A program made the position numbers and the translations under genes. The notes under the pieces are model-generated. The model was not told the origin of the DNA, made no database searches, and was given only the letters and a program-made list of their open reading frames with translations. Shown in pieces: positions 26,758 to 34,939 of a DNA stretch of 61,303 nt. Source of the stretch: an uncultured Opitutales bacterium (GTDB lineage Bacteria; Verrucomicrobiota; Verrucomicrobiia; Opitutales; Intestinicryptomonadaceae); the NCBI GenBank assembly GCA_934613645.1, contig CAKTTC010000013.1, positions 1-61,303 on the forward strand, in the 5' to 3' direction. Numbering within the stretch: position 1 is the first letter of the stretch; each line of letters starts with the position of its first letter.

Positions 26758-27687
26758 ATGAAAAAATCCGACGAAAAAAACGCCGAATGGAGAATTGCAA
26801 ACCCCACGCGCCTGCAAATCTGGAAAACGGGAAGCCGCCAATGCTACCTCACCCCGCCGATGAAACTGCCCATATCGGAGCTTATCGAGCGCGGCGACAT
26901 CTCCGTTCCGCCCGTCAAAAAAAACCTTTTTGCCGACTACGGCATAATAGCCGCCGCCTTTGTAAAGCACGCGCGCGGCTTCTACATAGAGCGCGCAAAG
27001 ACCGACTACTACGTGCTGGCGTTCGTCTTGTCGGGCTCTTATTCAGTCAGGTGCGACGGCAAAAAGCATTCGGTGAAAAGCGGAATGTTCTACTCCGCCC
27101 CGCCCGCAGCCGCACTTACGAGTTTTTCGCCGAAAGCCGACATTGAGGCGTTGTGGTTTCACATAAAAAAAACGCCGTATTGGCGGGAGAAGCTCGGGCG
27201 CGAATTTTTCTGCGCGGAATCTGAACGCGCGGAGATACTGTCAAAGCTTGCGGAAGTCTACACCGAGGGCGCATACAAAAGCGGAACGCCGCAAAGATAC
27301 CTGAGGAACGCCGCCGAGCTTATCTTTGCAAACATCGACGCCGAGCTTGCGCGTTTTTCCGCCGCCGAAACCCCGCAAAAAAGGCTGGAGCAGCTTGCCG
27401 CGCGTGCGGCGAAAAACGGAATCACCCTCGCCGAAGCCGCCAAATACTGCGGGCTTTCGGCGGCGGTGCTCAACGCGCAGTTCGTCCGCCGCCACGGTGC
27501 GACGTTTTCGAAATATGCGCTTGCGGCGAAAATGGACTTCGCCCGCGCCGAGCTTGCGCGCAATGCCGACATCGAAAAGCTCGCCCGCGAATGCGGATTC
27601 GCCGACAGGCACGCGTTCTCGAAATCATACGCGCGCTACTGGGGCGAAACACCGCGCGGCAAAAAAATCGGCGCGGCGCGAAAATAA
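26758..27687 (+). CDS. AraC-family transcriptional regulator
   Basis: A 309-residue regulator: N-terminal cupin sensor domain (about 60-160, with YYVLAFVLSGSYSVRCDGK) and a C-terminal AraC DNA-binding domain with TLAEAAKYCGLSAAVLNAQF and LARECGFADRHAFSKSYARY. The C-terminal GETPRGKK matches the family consensus. It lies between the divergent family P paralog 2 and the rhamnosidase-like gene 85 bases downstream, and probably controls one or both. Confidence 0.9.
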   Translation: MKKSDEKNAEWRIANPTRLQIWKTGSRQCYLTPPMKLPISELIERGDISVPPVKKNLFADYGIIAAAFVKHARGFYIERAKTDYYVLAFVLSGSYSVRCDGKKHSVKSGMFYSAPPAAALTSFSPKADIEALWFHIKKTPYWREKLGREFFCAESERAEILSKLAEVYTEGAYKSGTPQRYLRNAAELIFANIDAELARFSAAETPQKRLEQLAARAAKNGITLAEAAKYCGLSAAVLNAQFVRRHGATFSKYALAAKMDFARAELARNADIEKLARECGFADRHAFSKSYARYWGETPRGKKIGAARK

Positions 27688-27772
27688 AAAATTGCAACCC
27701 GCGCGCATTGTATAGTAGAACCTGTCCCGACTTTTACAAATCCACTTCAAACAACACACATCAGGAGAGATT

Positions 27773-29911
27773 ATGAAACTTGCAAAACGCATTTTGACCT
27801 GCATTGCCGCGCTTTCTGCGGCGTGCTTGGCGCATGCAACCGCCGCCGCGCCGACAGTCAGCGACGGCACAAAAAAACACGATTTCCAAGGCGAATGGAT
27901 AACCTCCGCCGAATTCGAAAACATCGCCCCCATAAACGTCTACCGCCGCCAGCTCGACTACAAACGGCGCGACGAAATCAAAAAGGCCATAAAAATACAA
28001 AACCGCCACATTCTTTTGCGCAGGGAATTCGAATTGGACAAACTCCCCCAAAAGGCGGAAGTCTTCTTCTCCGCCGACGACTACGCGAAAATCTACGTCA
28101 ACGGCAGGTTCGCCGCGCAGGGGCCCGTTGCGGGCTATCCGTTCCACTACTTCTACCACGGCGCGGACATAACAAAACTTCTTAAAAAGGGCAAAAACAC
28201 AATCGCCGTGCACTCCTACTACCAGGGAATGATAAACCGCGTTTGGGTGAGCGGCGACAACCGCCACGGCTTCATTTGCGACGTTGTCTCCGACGGCAAA
28301 ACAGTCCTCAAGACCGACACTTTGTGGAAAATATCGCCGCACACTGCGTATTCTTCGGCGGGAATTGCAGGCTACGAAACGCAGTTCCTCGAACGCTACG
28401 ACGCCTCTGCGCCCGAGGTCGGCTTCGCTTCGCCCGACTTCGACGACTCGCGCTGGGCGAACGCGCGCGCCAAACAAAACCCCGACTACAAGCTGTTCGC
28501 CTCTCCGCTTTCAATGCTCGAGTTCGAAAAGGTAAAGCCCGCAAAAGTGGAGCGCAAGGGCAACGTGATTTCGGTCGACTTCGGCGCGATGTTCGTGGGC
28601 TACTTGAAGTTTTCGGCGTCGGGCAAAAAGGGAGACGAAATCGAACTGCGCTTCGCCCAGGAGCTGAACCCCGACGGCTCGGCGCGCTACAAGCTCCGCG
28701 CGAACTGCAAATATCTTGAATACTTCAAGCTCTCGGGCGCGAAAACCGACGTCCTCGACGAATTCGACTTCAAGTCTTTCCGCTACGCCGAGATTGTCCT
28801 GCCCGAAAACTCCGACGCGAAAATCGACGAATCTTCGATAGAGCTGATAGCCCGCCATATGCCGTTCGAGCTGAAGGCGAAAAACCGCTACAAAGGCGAC
28901 CCCGTCGTGGAAAAAATCTGGAATTTGTGCGTGCGCTCAATCCAATACGGCGTGCAGGAACAGATTCAGGACTGCATGGAGCGCGAAAAGGGCTACTATC
29001 TCGGAGACGGCTGCTACACGATGCTCACTTGGTGCATTCTCGTCGACGACTTCGCCCCGATGCGCAAAATGATTGACGATTTCCTCCGCACTTCGTTCAT
29101 CAACGAAGGGCTCGTGACGTGCGCGAACTGCTCTTTCATGCAGGAAATAGCGGAATATCCGTTCATGATGTATCTGCTCTTGCCCGTGCTCGAGCAGCGC
29201 AGCGACCTCGACCGCGAATTCGTGCGCGAACGCATGCCCGCCTTCAAAAGAATTTTGGACTACTACGCGAAATCGTATGCCGACGGGGACGGACTGCTTG
29301 TAAACCTCGACAAATGGTGTGTCGTGGAATGGCCGGCCCCGTGGCGCGACGGCTACGATGTGGACATTCGCGAAGGCCGCGTGTGCAAAACAAAGCACAA
29401 CGTAATCAACGCGTGGTATATCGGCGCAATCCGCAAATACAACGAGGTTGCGCGCAGGCTCGGCGTGCCCGAATACGCGGGCGAAGCGGAGCTTAAAAAG
29501 GCGTTCCTTGACGCGTTCTACGACGCCGACAAAAAAATGTTCAAAGACAGCGACGTTTCCTCCCACATAAGCTTTCCCGCGAACGTCTATCCGTGGTTTC
29601 TGGGACTTTGCCCCGACGAGCAAACGCGCAAAAACATTGTCGATTTGGTGCGCGAAAAGCGCGTATCAAAAAGCATGCTTTTCGTGACGTTCCCGATGAT
29701 GTCGGCTCTGCGCCGCGACGGCGAAGAACAGCTGCTCTACGAAATCCTCACCGACAAAAACGCGTGGCTTAGAATGCTGCAGGACGGCGCAACAACAACG
29801 TTCGAAGGCTGGAGCAAAGACGCCAAATGGAACACGTCGCTGTTCCACCTCACGCTCTCCTACGGCGCGGTGTTTATGAGCGACTTCGACGTTTCCATTC
29901 TCGCGAAGTAG
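27773..29911 (+). CDS. Alpha-L-rhamnosidase-like enzyme (GH78 type)
   Basis: A 712-residue exported protein (signal peptide to about residue 25) that would cleave terminal rhamnose from glycans. An N-terminal carbohydrate-binding sandwich shows LRREFELD and VFFSADDYAKIYVNG. A second sandwich contains VDFGAMFVGYLKF. From about residue 375 comes the (alpha/alpha)6 barrel, with IQDCMEREKGYYLGDG (residue 400 on) at the place of the GH78 DCPxRDE...GD catalytic motif. The Pro is replaced by Met-Glu, but the Glu is kept. TTTFEGWS and NTSLFHLTLSYGA near the end fit the family. AGGAG lies six bases before the ATG. The rhaA/rhaT genes at 55-57 kb support the substrate. Confidence 0.82.
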   Translation: MKLAKRILTCIAALSAACLAHATAAAPTVSDGTKKHDFQGEWITSAEFENIAPINVYRRQLDYKRRDEIKKAIKIQNRHILLRREFELDKLPQKAEVFFSADDYAKIYVNGRFAAQGPVAGYPFHYFYHGADITKLLKKGKNTIAVHSYYQGMINRVWVSGDNRHGFICDVVSDGKTVLKTDTLWKISPHTAYSSAGIAGYETQFLERYDASAPEVGFASPDFDDSRWANARAKQNPDYKLFASPLSMLEFEKVKPAKVERKGNVISVDFGAMFVGYLKFSASGKKGDEIELRFAQELNPDGSARYKLRANCKYLEYFKLSGAKTDVLDEFDFKSFRYAEIVLPENSDAKIDESSIELIARHMPFELKAKNRYKGDPVVEKIWNLCVRSIQYGVQEQIQDCMEREKGYYLGDGCYTMLTWCILVDDFAPMRKMIDDFLRTSFINEGLVTCANCSFMQEIAEYPFMMYLLLPVLEQRSDLDREFVRERMPAFKRILDYYAKSYADGDGLLVNLDKWCVVEWPAPWRDGYDVDIREGRVCKTKHNVINAWYIGAIRKYNEVARRLGVPEYAGEAELKKAFLDAFYDADKKMFKDSDVSSHISFPANVYPWFLGLCPDEQTRKNIVDLVREKRVSKSMLFVTFPMMSALRRDGEEQLLYEILTDKNAWLRMLQDGATTTFEGWSKDAKWNTSLFHLTLSYGAVFMSDFDVSILAK

Positions 29912-29992
29912 CCAAACAACTCTTCGCCCGCCCCCCTCGCAAACCGCCGCGCACGCGGCGTTCGAGGCATTAGCGACATTCGCACAAAAAAC

Positions 29993-30021
29993 GCGCCGCA
30001 CAGCAAAAAGCCGTGCGGCGC
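29993..30021 (+). terminator. Hairpin after the rhamnosidase-like gene
   Basis: GCGCCGCAC pairs perfectly with GTGCGGCGC around an 11-base loop. The tract after it is only AAATTGTTT, so plus-strand efficiency is uncertain; on the minus side it is followed by T6. Confidence 0.55.
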
Positions 30022-30068
30022 AAATTGTTTCAAGCCCGAAAAAAAATTCCGAGCACCTAAAAAAGGAA

Positions 30069-30109
30069 GGGGAGCGCCCGAACAAAAACCCAACAACCGG
30101 ACGCTCCCC
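30069..30109. terminator. Second GC-rich hairpin in the same gap
   Basis: GGGGAGCG pairs with CGCTCCCC, extended by CCG/CGG past one mismatch, around a 17-base A/C-rich loop. There is no strong T tract on the plus side. Confidence 0.4.
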
Positions 30110-30415
30110 GAATATAGGATGCTTTTTTTACTGCTAACATTTAACAATAAAAATGGTTCGGCATTAGCCGCGCAAAAACGCAAACCAACGCCGACGGACA
30201 GCCGAAGAAGGCAATCCTGCGCATCGTCGAAAAAAAGGCACAAAACGGCAAACCCGACGGAATCGGATTTTCCTGCAAAAATCGGAGTTAACGCGCCCCA
30301 AATTCGACAACCCCGCACAATAGGGGACGGACGCGCACAAATACAACCGGACACTATAACACACAAAAAACCGGTCAAACAAGGCGACCTCCGCACTCCA
30401 TTACGCGAGAATTAC

Positions 30416-30610
30416 GCAGGCAATGTTTTTCAACTCGTCTCCTGACTTATCCTTGGAAAGTTAATTCAAGGCTCTCCCTTCTCGCCCTACGGCAATGGGA
30501 AATTCGAACCTTTTTTGGGGAATCACAGTGGCGCGACCGCGCCCGAATCGCCGAAATGCGCAACAGCGCACCGACCCACGGGACTTCCGTTTGAAGAAAA
30601 ACGTCGCAAT
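30416..30610 (-). promoter_or_regulatory. Cobalamin riboswitch, no gene recognised downstream
   Basis: Read on the minus strand, the core is clear: a GGAA...CCCGTG segment, then CGCGGTCGCGCCACTGTGA, an AGAAGGGAG stretch, and GGATAAGTCAGGAGAC, the near-invariant 3' element of the cobalamin aptamer. A small extra hairpin (GGTGCGC/GCGCATT) is inserted in the GTG loop. A weak GGTC/GACC hairpin with T6 follows at about 30365-30390 and could be the expression platform. The next 450 bases towards 29912 hold no convincing ORF or ribosome site. Confidence 0.75.
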
Positions 30611-30686
30611 AAAAAGCATTCGGGCAAAAACCCGTTTCAAAGAACGAATGAAAGTCAAATTGGCATTTTCGCCAAGTCAACCTTTT

Positions 30687-30714
30687 TTTACAATATTTTT
30701 GCGTTTTATATTCT
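30687..30714 (+). promoter_or_regulatory. Candidate promoter for the LysR gene
   Basis: TTTACA and TATTCT are separated by 16 bases in a T-rich tract, 74 bases before the LysR ATG. Confidence 0.35.
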
Positions 30715-30788
30715 TGTCTTGCAGCCCGCGCAAAACATTATTACGCGGAAGAGAAATAAGGCAATCGGCGGTATTCGGGATTTTACAA

Positions 30789-31688
30789 ATGGAACTAAGA
30801 CAGCTGAAATATTTTGTGAAGGCGGCGCAAACACTCCACTTTTCGCGCGCCGCCGACGAGCTCGGCATAGCCCAGCCCGCGCTCAGCAGGCAGATAAAGC
30901 TGCTTGAAGCAGAACTTGGGTGCGCGCTTTTCGACAGAAGCAACAAGTGGAAGCTTGAACTCACCGACGCGGGAAAATCGTTTTTGGACGACTCCCTGAA
31001 AATAGTTGACGCCGCCGATACCGCCCGCAAACGCGCCCGACAGGCGTCGAAGGGCGACAGCGGCTCGCTTTCAATGAGCATAATTCCGTCGTTTTTCTGC
31101 TCGGAAAAATTTTTCGAAACGCTCAACGCAATGCGCTCAAAATATCCCAACGTGTTTCTCAAACTGAGCAAGCACTCCTCGGCAAACATACTTTCAAGCG
31201 TGGAGAACGGGCTTGTTGACTTCGGCATAATACGCGTGTCGAACACGTCCGCTTTGGGGACACAGTTCGTGGAGATAGGCAGGGAGAAAATATTGCTGGC
31301 GGTCTCCAAGAAAAACAGGCTGGCGGCGCGCAAAAAAATTTCGATGTCCGACCTGAAAGGGGAGAAATTCATAATGCTTCCTCGCGAAGAGTCGCCGTTC
31401 TTCCGACAGCTCATAGACGTGGCGTTCAAGCGCGTCGGAATTTTCGAGCCGAACGTAGCCGAGGAAATATACAACTTCGACGCCATTTTGAAATCGCTGC
31501 CCAATTCGAAACTTGTCTCGTTCGTTCCCGAGCTTCTCAAAAGCCAGAACTACTACGACGGCGTTGTTCTGAAACATATTTCCGACCTCGACGCCGACGT
31601 CAGGTATGTGGGCGTGTGGCGCAAGGGCGCAATTTCAAAGCCGCTCCAAAATTTCATCAAAATTTTAAGGGATAAATTCGATATTTAG
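30789..31688 (+). CDS. LysR-family transcriptional regulator
   Basis: A 299-residue LTTR. The N-terminal winged helix is textbook: MELRQLKYFVKAAQTLHFSR, then AADELGIAQPALSRQIKLLE and GCALFDRSNKWKLELTDAG. The effector domain (about 90-299) starts with SLSMSIIPSFF. The start at 30789 is fixed by the conserved MELRQL; upstream in-frame sequence is leader and overlaps the riboswitch region on the opposite strand. The target is unknown; the ThrE-like genes 95 bases downstream are a possibility. Confidence 0.93.
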   Translation: MELRQLKYFVKAAQTLHFSRAADELGIAQPALSRQIKLLEAELGCALFDRSNKWKLELTDAGKSFLDDSLKIVDAADTARKRARQASKGDSGSLSMSIIPSFFCSEKFFETLNAMRSKYPNVFLKLSKHSSANILSSVENGLVDFGIIRVSNTSALGTQFVEIGREKILLAVSKKNRLAARKKISMSDLKGEKFIMLPREESPFFRQLIDVAFKRVGIFEPNVAEEIYNFDAILKSLPNSKLVSFVPELLKSQNYYDGVVLKHISDLDADVRYVGVWRKGAISKPLQNFIKILRDKFDI

Positions 31689-31782
31689 CCTTAATTGATA
31701 ACAAAAAGTTATTAAGAACGCTTTTTTTCTGCATTGAATACGCCGCCGCGGAGGGATAAAATCGGCGCAACTTGTAAAGGTT

Positions 31783-32547
31783 ATGACAAAAGCCGAGTTG
31801 CACGAAACCCTCGATTTCATATGCGAATACGCCGCCACGCTTTCGGGAAGCGGCGCGTATACGTCGCGCGTGGTGCGCAGCGCAAAGCGCATAGCGGCGG
31901 CGGCGGGCGTGAGGCTCGGGATAATAACAAGCCACGCAAGCATAATAGTGTCGGTGGAAGACTCGGAGTCGGGGTTAATCCTCACAAAGATAGAGGAAAA
32001 CCGCAAAAGCTCCATTTCCTTCGAGCTAAACGCCAACCTTTGCAGGCTCTCCTGGCGCGCGGTTGACGAATCGCTGCCGCTGGCGGAAATAAAGCGGCGT
32101 TATTCGGAAATTCTGAAAAAGCCGAAAATGGACACTTTGTTTACGCTGTTCATTGTGGGGTTTGCAAACGCGTCTTTCTGCAGGCTCTTCAACGGCGACT
32201 TCCTTGCAATGGCCATTGTCTTCAGCTCCACGCTCGTGGGGTTTTCCGTAAAACTGTATATGCAGAAAAAGGCGGCGAACGAATACATCACCTTCATAAC
32301 GTCGGCGTTTGCGGCCTCCATTTGCGCGGCGGCGGCGTTGTGTTTTGAGTGCGAATCGGAAACCGCGCTCGCGACAAGCCCGCTGTTTCTTATCCCCGGA
32401 GTGCCGCTTATAAACGGAATCATCGACATTCTCGACGGCTTCACGCTTTCGGGCGTCAACCGCCTCATCAAGGCGGCGTTGCTTATAATTTGCATAGCGG
32501 TGGGGCTGTCGCTTACGCTGCTTATGGTGAGGGGGGCTATCCTATGA
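31783..32547 (+). CDS. ThrE-type exporter, N-terminal subunit (YjjP-like)
   Basis: A 254-residue protein of the DUF1212/ThrE family: a soluble domain with the conserved GSGAYTSRVVRSAKRIAAAAG, then about five membrane helices ending LFLIPGVPLINGIIDILDGF, a family hallmark. Together with the next gene it forms a split ThrE-like permease, homologous to threonine/serine exporters and to E. coli YjjP/YjjB, implicated in succinate export. The substrate here is unknown. It overlaps the next gene by four bases (ATGA). Confidence 0.88.
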   Translation: MTKAELHETLDFICEYAATLSGSGAYTSRVVRSAKRIAAAAGVRLGIITSHASIIVSVEDSESGLILTKIEENRKSSISFELNANLCRLSWRAVDESLPLAEIKRRYSEILKKPKMDTLFTLFIVGFANASFCRLFNGDFLAMAIVFSSTLVGFSVKLYMQKKAANEYITFITSAFAASICAAAALCFECESETALATSPLFLIPGVPLINGIIDILDGFTLSGVNRLIKAALLIICIAVGLSLTLLMVRGAIL

Positions 32548-33038
32548 GCCCGACCGAAATTCTGCTCGACGCGTTTTTCGCCGCCGTTGCGGGGACGGGC
32601 TTCGGGACAATCTCCGACCCTCCCGCAAACGCCCTGCCCCGCATAGCCTGCCTTGCCGCCGTGGGGCACGCACTGAGGTTCGTGCTTATGCACTGGGGAA
32701 TGGATATTGCAACGGCGTCGTTCATTGCGGGATTCGCAATAGGCAGCTGCAGCCTGATTCTTGCGCGCCAAATATCTGTTCCAATGACGATTCTGTATAT
32801 ACCCGCGCTCCTGCCGATGATTCCGGGGATTTACGCATACAAAACGGTGTTCTCGCTGATAATGTTTTTGCAGTCGCTCGGCGATACGCAGCGCAGCTTT
32901 TCATACATTCAAAGTTTCTTCTTAAACGCAACGGTTTCGACAACCGTAGTTGCATTTTTGGGCGCGGGCGCGGCACTGCCTACGTTCATATTCAAAAAGC
33001 TCTCGCACGCGCTGTCGAGACCCCCGAGGAATTCGTAA
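32544..33038 (+). CDS. ThrE-type exporter, C-terminal subunit (YjjB-like)
   Basis: A 164-residue, four-helix membrane protein matching the ThrE_2/DUF3815 half: AVAGTGFGTISDPPANALP, ASFIAGFAIG and the conserved YIPALLPMIPGIYAYK. The start at 32544 overlaps the stop of the partner gene, as expected for stoichiometric subunits. Confidence 0.87.
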   Translation: MSPTEILLDAFFAAVAGTGFGTISDPPANALPRIACLAAVGHALRFVLMHWGMDIATASFIAGFAIGSCSLILARQISVPMTILYIPALLPMIPGIYAYKTVFSLIMFLQSLGDTQRSFSYIQSFFLNATVSTTVVAFLGAGAALPTFIFKKLSHALSRPPRNS

Positions 33039-33041
33039 AAT

Positions 33042-33764
33042 ATGGAAATATTCTGGAAAACAATCGGCGAATACAACACGCAAACTTGGCGGATACAGCT
33101 GGCAATCACTATCGCGGGCGCGGTGCTCACTTGCGCCCTCTACGCGCGCCCCACGCGGAAAATCTACGCCGTCACAAAAGGCTTTATGGCGGCGGTGTGC
33201 CTCTGGATTGCCGCGGCATACTACCTCACTTTCTGCGCCGAACGCGAATACAGCGGCGCAATGGCGGTATTCTGGATTTTTATGGCAATGACGTGGATTT
33301 ACGATATCGGCAACAAAAAGGTGACGCCGCAAGCGGTTTCCAAAAATCCTGTCGCGCCCGTTCTGCTGTCGGCTCCGCTAATCTATCCGCTGCTGTCGCT
33401 CGCCTGCGGGAGAAGTTTTCCAGAAATGACGTCGCCTATTATGCCGTGTTCGGTAGTGGTGTTTTCAATAGGCGTTGTTTTCGTTTTCGAAAAGAGGATA
33501 AACCTGATTCTTGCAATGCTTCTGCTTCACTGGGCGATTCTGTCGATTCCCAAAACGAAACTCTACGGAATCACCGAAGACTACTTTCTTGCGCTGTGCA
33601 CAATTCCCGCAATATACCTCTTTCTAAAAAACTACATAACGCAGGTGCTTGTAGAGCCTACAAAGCCCTCGAAAAGGGTTTTGGAATATTCGCTGTTTTT
33701 GCTGTGCGCGACAATCGGAACGTTTTTTTCCGTTATGATACTTAGGCAATTTTCGGTTTTGTAG
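33042..33764 (+). CDS. DUF6064-like membrane protein
   Basis: A 240-residue protein with about seven predicted membrane helices. The N terminus MEIFWKTIGEYNTQTW and the FWIFMAMTW and LSIPKTKLYGITEDYFL stretches match what I recall of the DUF6064 family; its function is unknown. It follows the exporter gene by three bases and probably belongs to the same transcript. Confidence 0.7.
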   Translation: MEIFWKTIGEYNTQTWRIQLAITIAGAVLTCALYARPTRKIYAVTKGFMAAVCLWIAAAYYLTFCAEREYSGAMAVFWIFMAMTWIYDIGNKKVTPQAVSKNPVAPVLLSAPLIYPLLSLACGRSFPEMTSPIMPCSVVVFSIGVVFVFEKRINLILAMLLLHWAILSIPKTKLYGITEDYFLALCTIPAIYLFLKNYITQVLVEPTKPSKRVLEYSLFLLCATIGTFFSVMILRQFSVL

Positions 33765-33806
33765 CCGAAGCCCGAAAAACTTTAAACCCGAAAACAAGGA
33801 GTAATT

Positions 33807-34031
33807 ATGAAAAACAAAAAAATATTGCAGTTTGTAGTGTGCATTTTGGCGGGAATTGCCGCGTGGTTCATACCGTTGCAGTTTCTCGGAATAAACGCGG
33901 GATTCGAGGGAGTCCACTATTTTGTGGGGCTTCTGTTTTTTTTCTCGCTGCTGGGGATATTCAAATTCATTCCCGCGCTGCTGGCGGTGCTTATTTCCGC
34001 GCTGATAATAAGGTCGTTCTTCAACTGTTAG
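33807..34031 (+). CDS. Small membrane protein
   Basis: A 74-residue protein with two hydrophobic helices (about 8-28 and 38-70). AAGGAG sits seven bases before the ATG, a strong ribosome site that argues it is real. I recognise no family. Confidence 0.7.
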   Translation: MKNKKILQFVVCILAGIAAWFIPLQFLGINAGFEGVHYFVGLLFFFSLLGIFKFIPALLAVLISALIIRSFFNC

Positions 34032-34032
34032 C

Positions 34033-34066
34033 AAAAAAAACGCCGCGCAACAAACATTGCGCGGCG
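34033..34066. terminator. Intrinsic terminator between convergent genes
   Basis: CGCCGCGCAA pairs with TTGCGCGGCG around a six-base loop. Eight As before it become T8 on the minus strand, ending trxA. Confidence 0.85.
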
Positions 34067-34095
34067 GCGTGTAAAAGCATTTTTTTCGAAAAGCC

Positions 34096-34410
34096 CTACG
34101 CAAGCTCGAGCAGCTTTGCCTTGAGGGCGTCCTTGCTGCTCATTCCGCAAGCCGCAACCCTGCGCCCCTTCTTGAAGAAGATGACTGTGGGAACGGCGTT
34201 GACCGAATACTGCTGGGCAATCTCGGGCGATTGGTCAACGTCGAGCTTGCAAACAAGCGCGTCGTTGCCGACTTCCTTCGCAAGCGCGTCGATTGTCGGG
34301 CCGAACATTCTGCACGGATTGCACCAAGTAGCCCAGAAATCTACAAGCACGGGTTTGTCGGAATTTATCGTTTTTTCGAAATTTTCTGAATTTAGGTGGA
34401 TTACTGCCAT
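34096..34410 (-). CDS. trxA: Thioredoxin with CNPC active site
   Basis: A 104-residue thioredoxin, the cytoplasmic dithiol donor. The fold is complete: VLVDFWATWC, then DVDQSPEIAQQYSVNAVPTV with the cis-Pro, and FFKKGRRV. The active site is WCNPC (C30, C33) rather than WCGPC, a substitution that should shift redox potential. A Cys near residue 88 is extra. A 33-base gap separates it from the upstream repeat-protein gene on the same strand. Confidence 0.93.
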   Translation of the reverse strand: MAVIHLNSENFEKTINSDKPVLVDFWATWCNPCRMFGPTIDALAKEVGNDALVCKLDVDQSPEIAQQYSVNAVPTVIFFKKGRRVAACGMSSKDALKAKLLELA

Positions 34411-34443
34411 AGTATTTTCCTCTTCGGAGTTTTCCGCCGAAAA

Positions 34444-34827
34444 TTAAGCGTCCAAAATAATCAGGATTGCGAAAGCAACGCACACGGCGGCGGCGGCAAA
34501 ATCGAAAGCCAAGTCAAACACGCCCGCCTGCTGCTTGGGTTCGGCTACAGTGAAGTTGGTCTGCGCTCTCACCTGCGGGCGAACCGCCTGCGGCGCGACG
34601 GAGGGCTTGGGTGCCGAAACGGAAGCTGCCGCCGCAGCTGCGGGCGCGGAGGGAGCTGCCGCCTTGGGAGCTTCGGGAAGGACTGTCTTGGGGGCTTCCG
34701 GCAAAACCGTTTTCGGGGCTTCGGGAAGAACCGTTTTGGGAGCTTCCGGCAAAACCGTCTTGGGGGCTTCGGGGAGAACTGTTTTTGCGCTTTCGGGCGC
34801 AGTCGGGGCAATGTTTTCTTCTGACAT
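34444..34827 (-). CDS. C-terminally anchored Pro/Ala-rich repeat protein
   Basis: A 127-residue protein: acidic N terminus (MSEENIAPTAPES), five perfect copies of TVLPEAPK (residues 16-55), an Ala/Pro/Ser-rich linker and a single C-terminal membrane helix (about 105-125, VFDLAFDFAAAAVCVAFAI). This is a tail-anchored layout with an extended cytoplasmic or periplasmic arm. The start at 34827 was preferred to the ORF extension to 34980, which lacks codon bias. Function is unknown. Confidence 0.7.
   Translation of the reverse strand: MSEENIAPTAPESAKTVLPEAPKTVLPEAPKTVLPEAPKTVLPEAPKTVLPEAPKAAAPSAPAAAAAASVSAPKPSVAPQAVRPQVRAQTNFTVAEPKQQAGVFDLAFDFAAAAVCVAFAILIILDA
34663..34782 (-). repeat. Five 24-bp coding repeats (TVLPEAPK)
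   Basis: Five tandem 24-bp units encode identical octapeptides, while the DNA alternates at third positions, so selection has kept the peptide. Confidence 0.85.
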
Positions 34828-34939
34828 AAATTGAACCTTGTTGTTTCGTATAAAAAGTGGAAACAGTATTTTATTTTTTTGACACCATTTCAAGCTTTTT
34901 GTGTTGCTAAAGATTGGCGCGTCTGAAAAATATGCGGGC

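Noticed and set aside
29860..30396. 178-residue minus-strand ORF as target of the cobalamin riboswitch
   Set aside because: It runs through both hairpins and into the rhamnosidase-like gene, has no ribosome site and resembles no B12-related protein.
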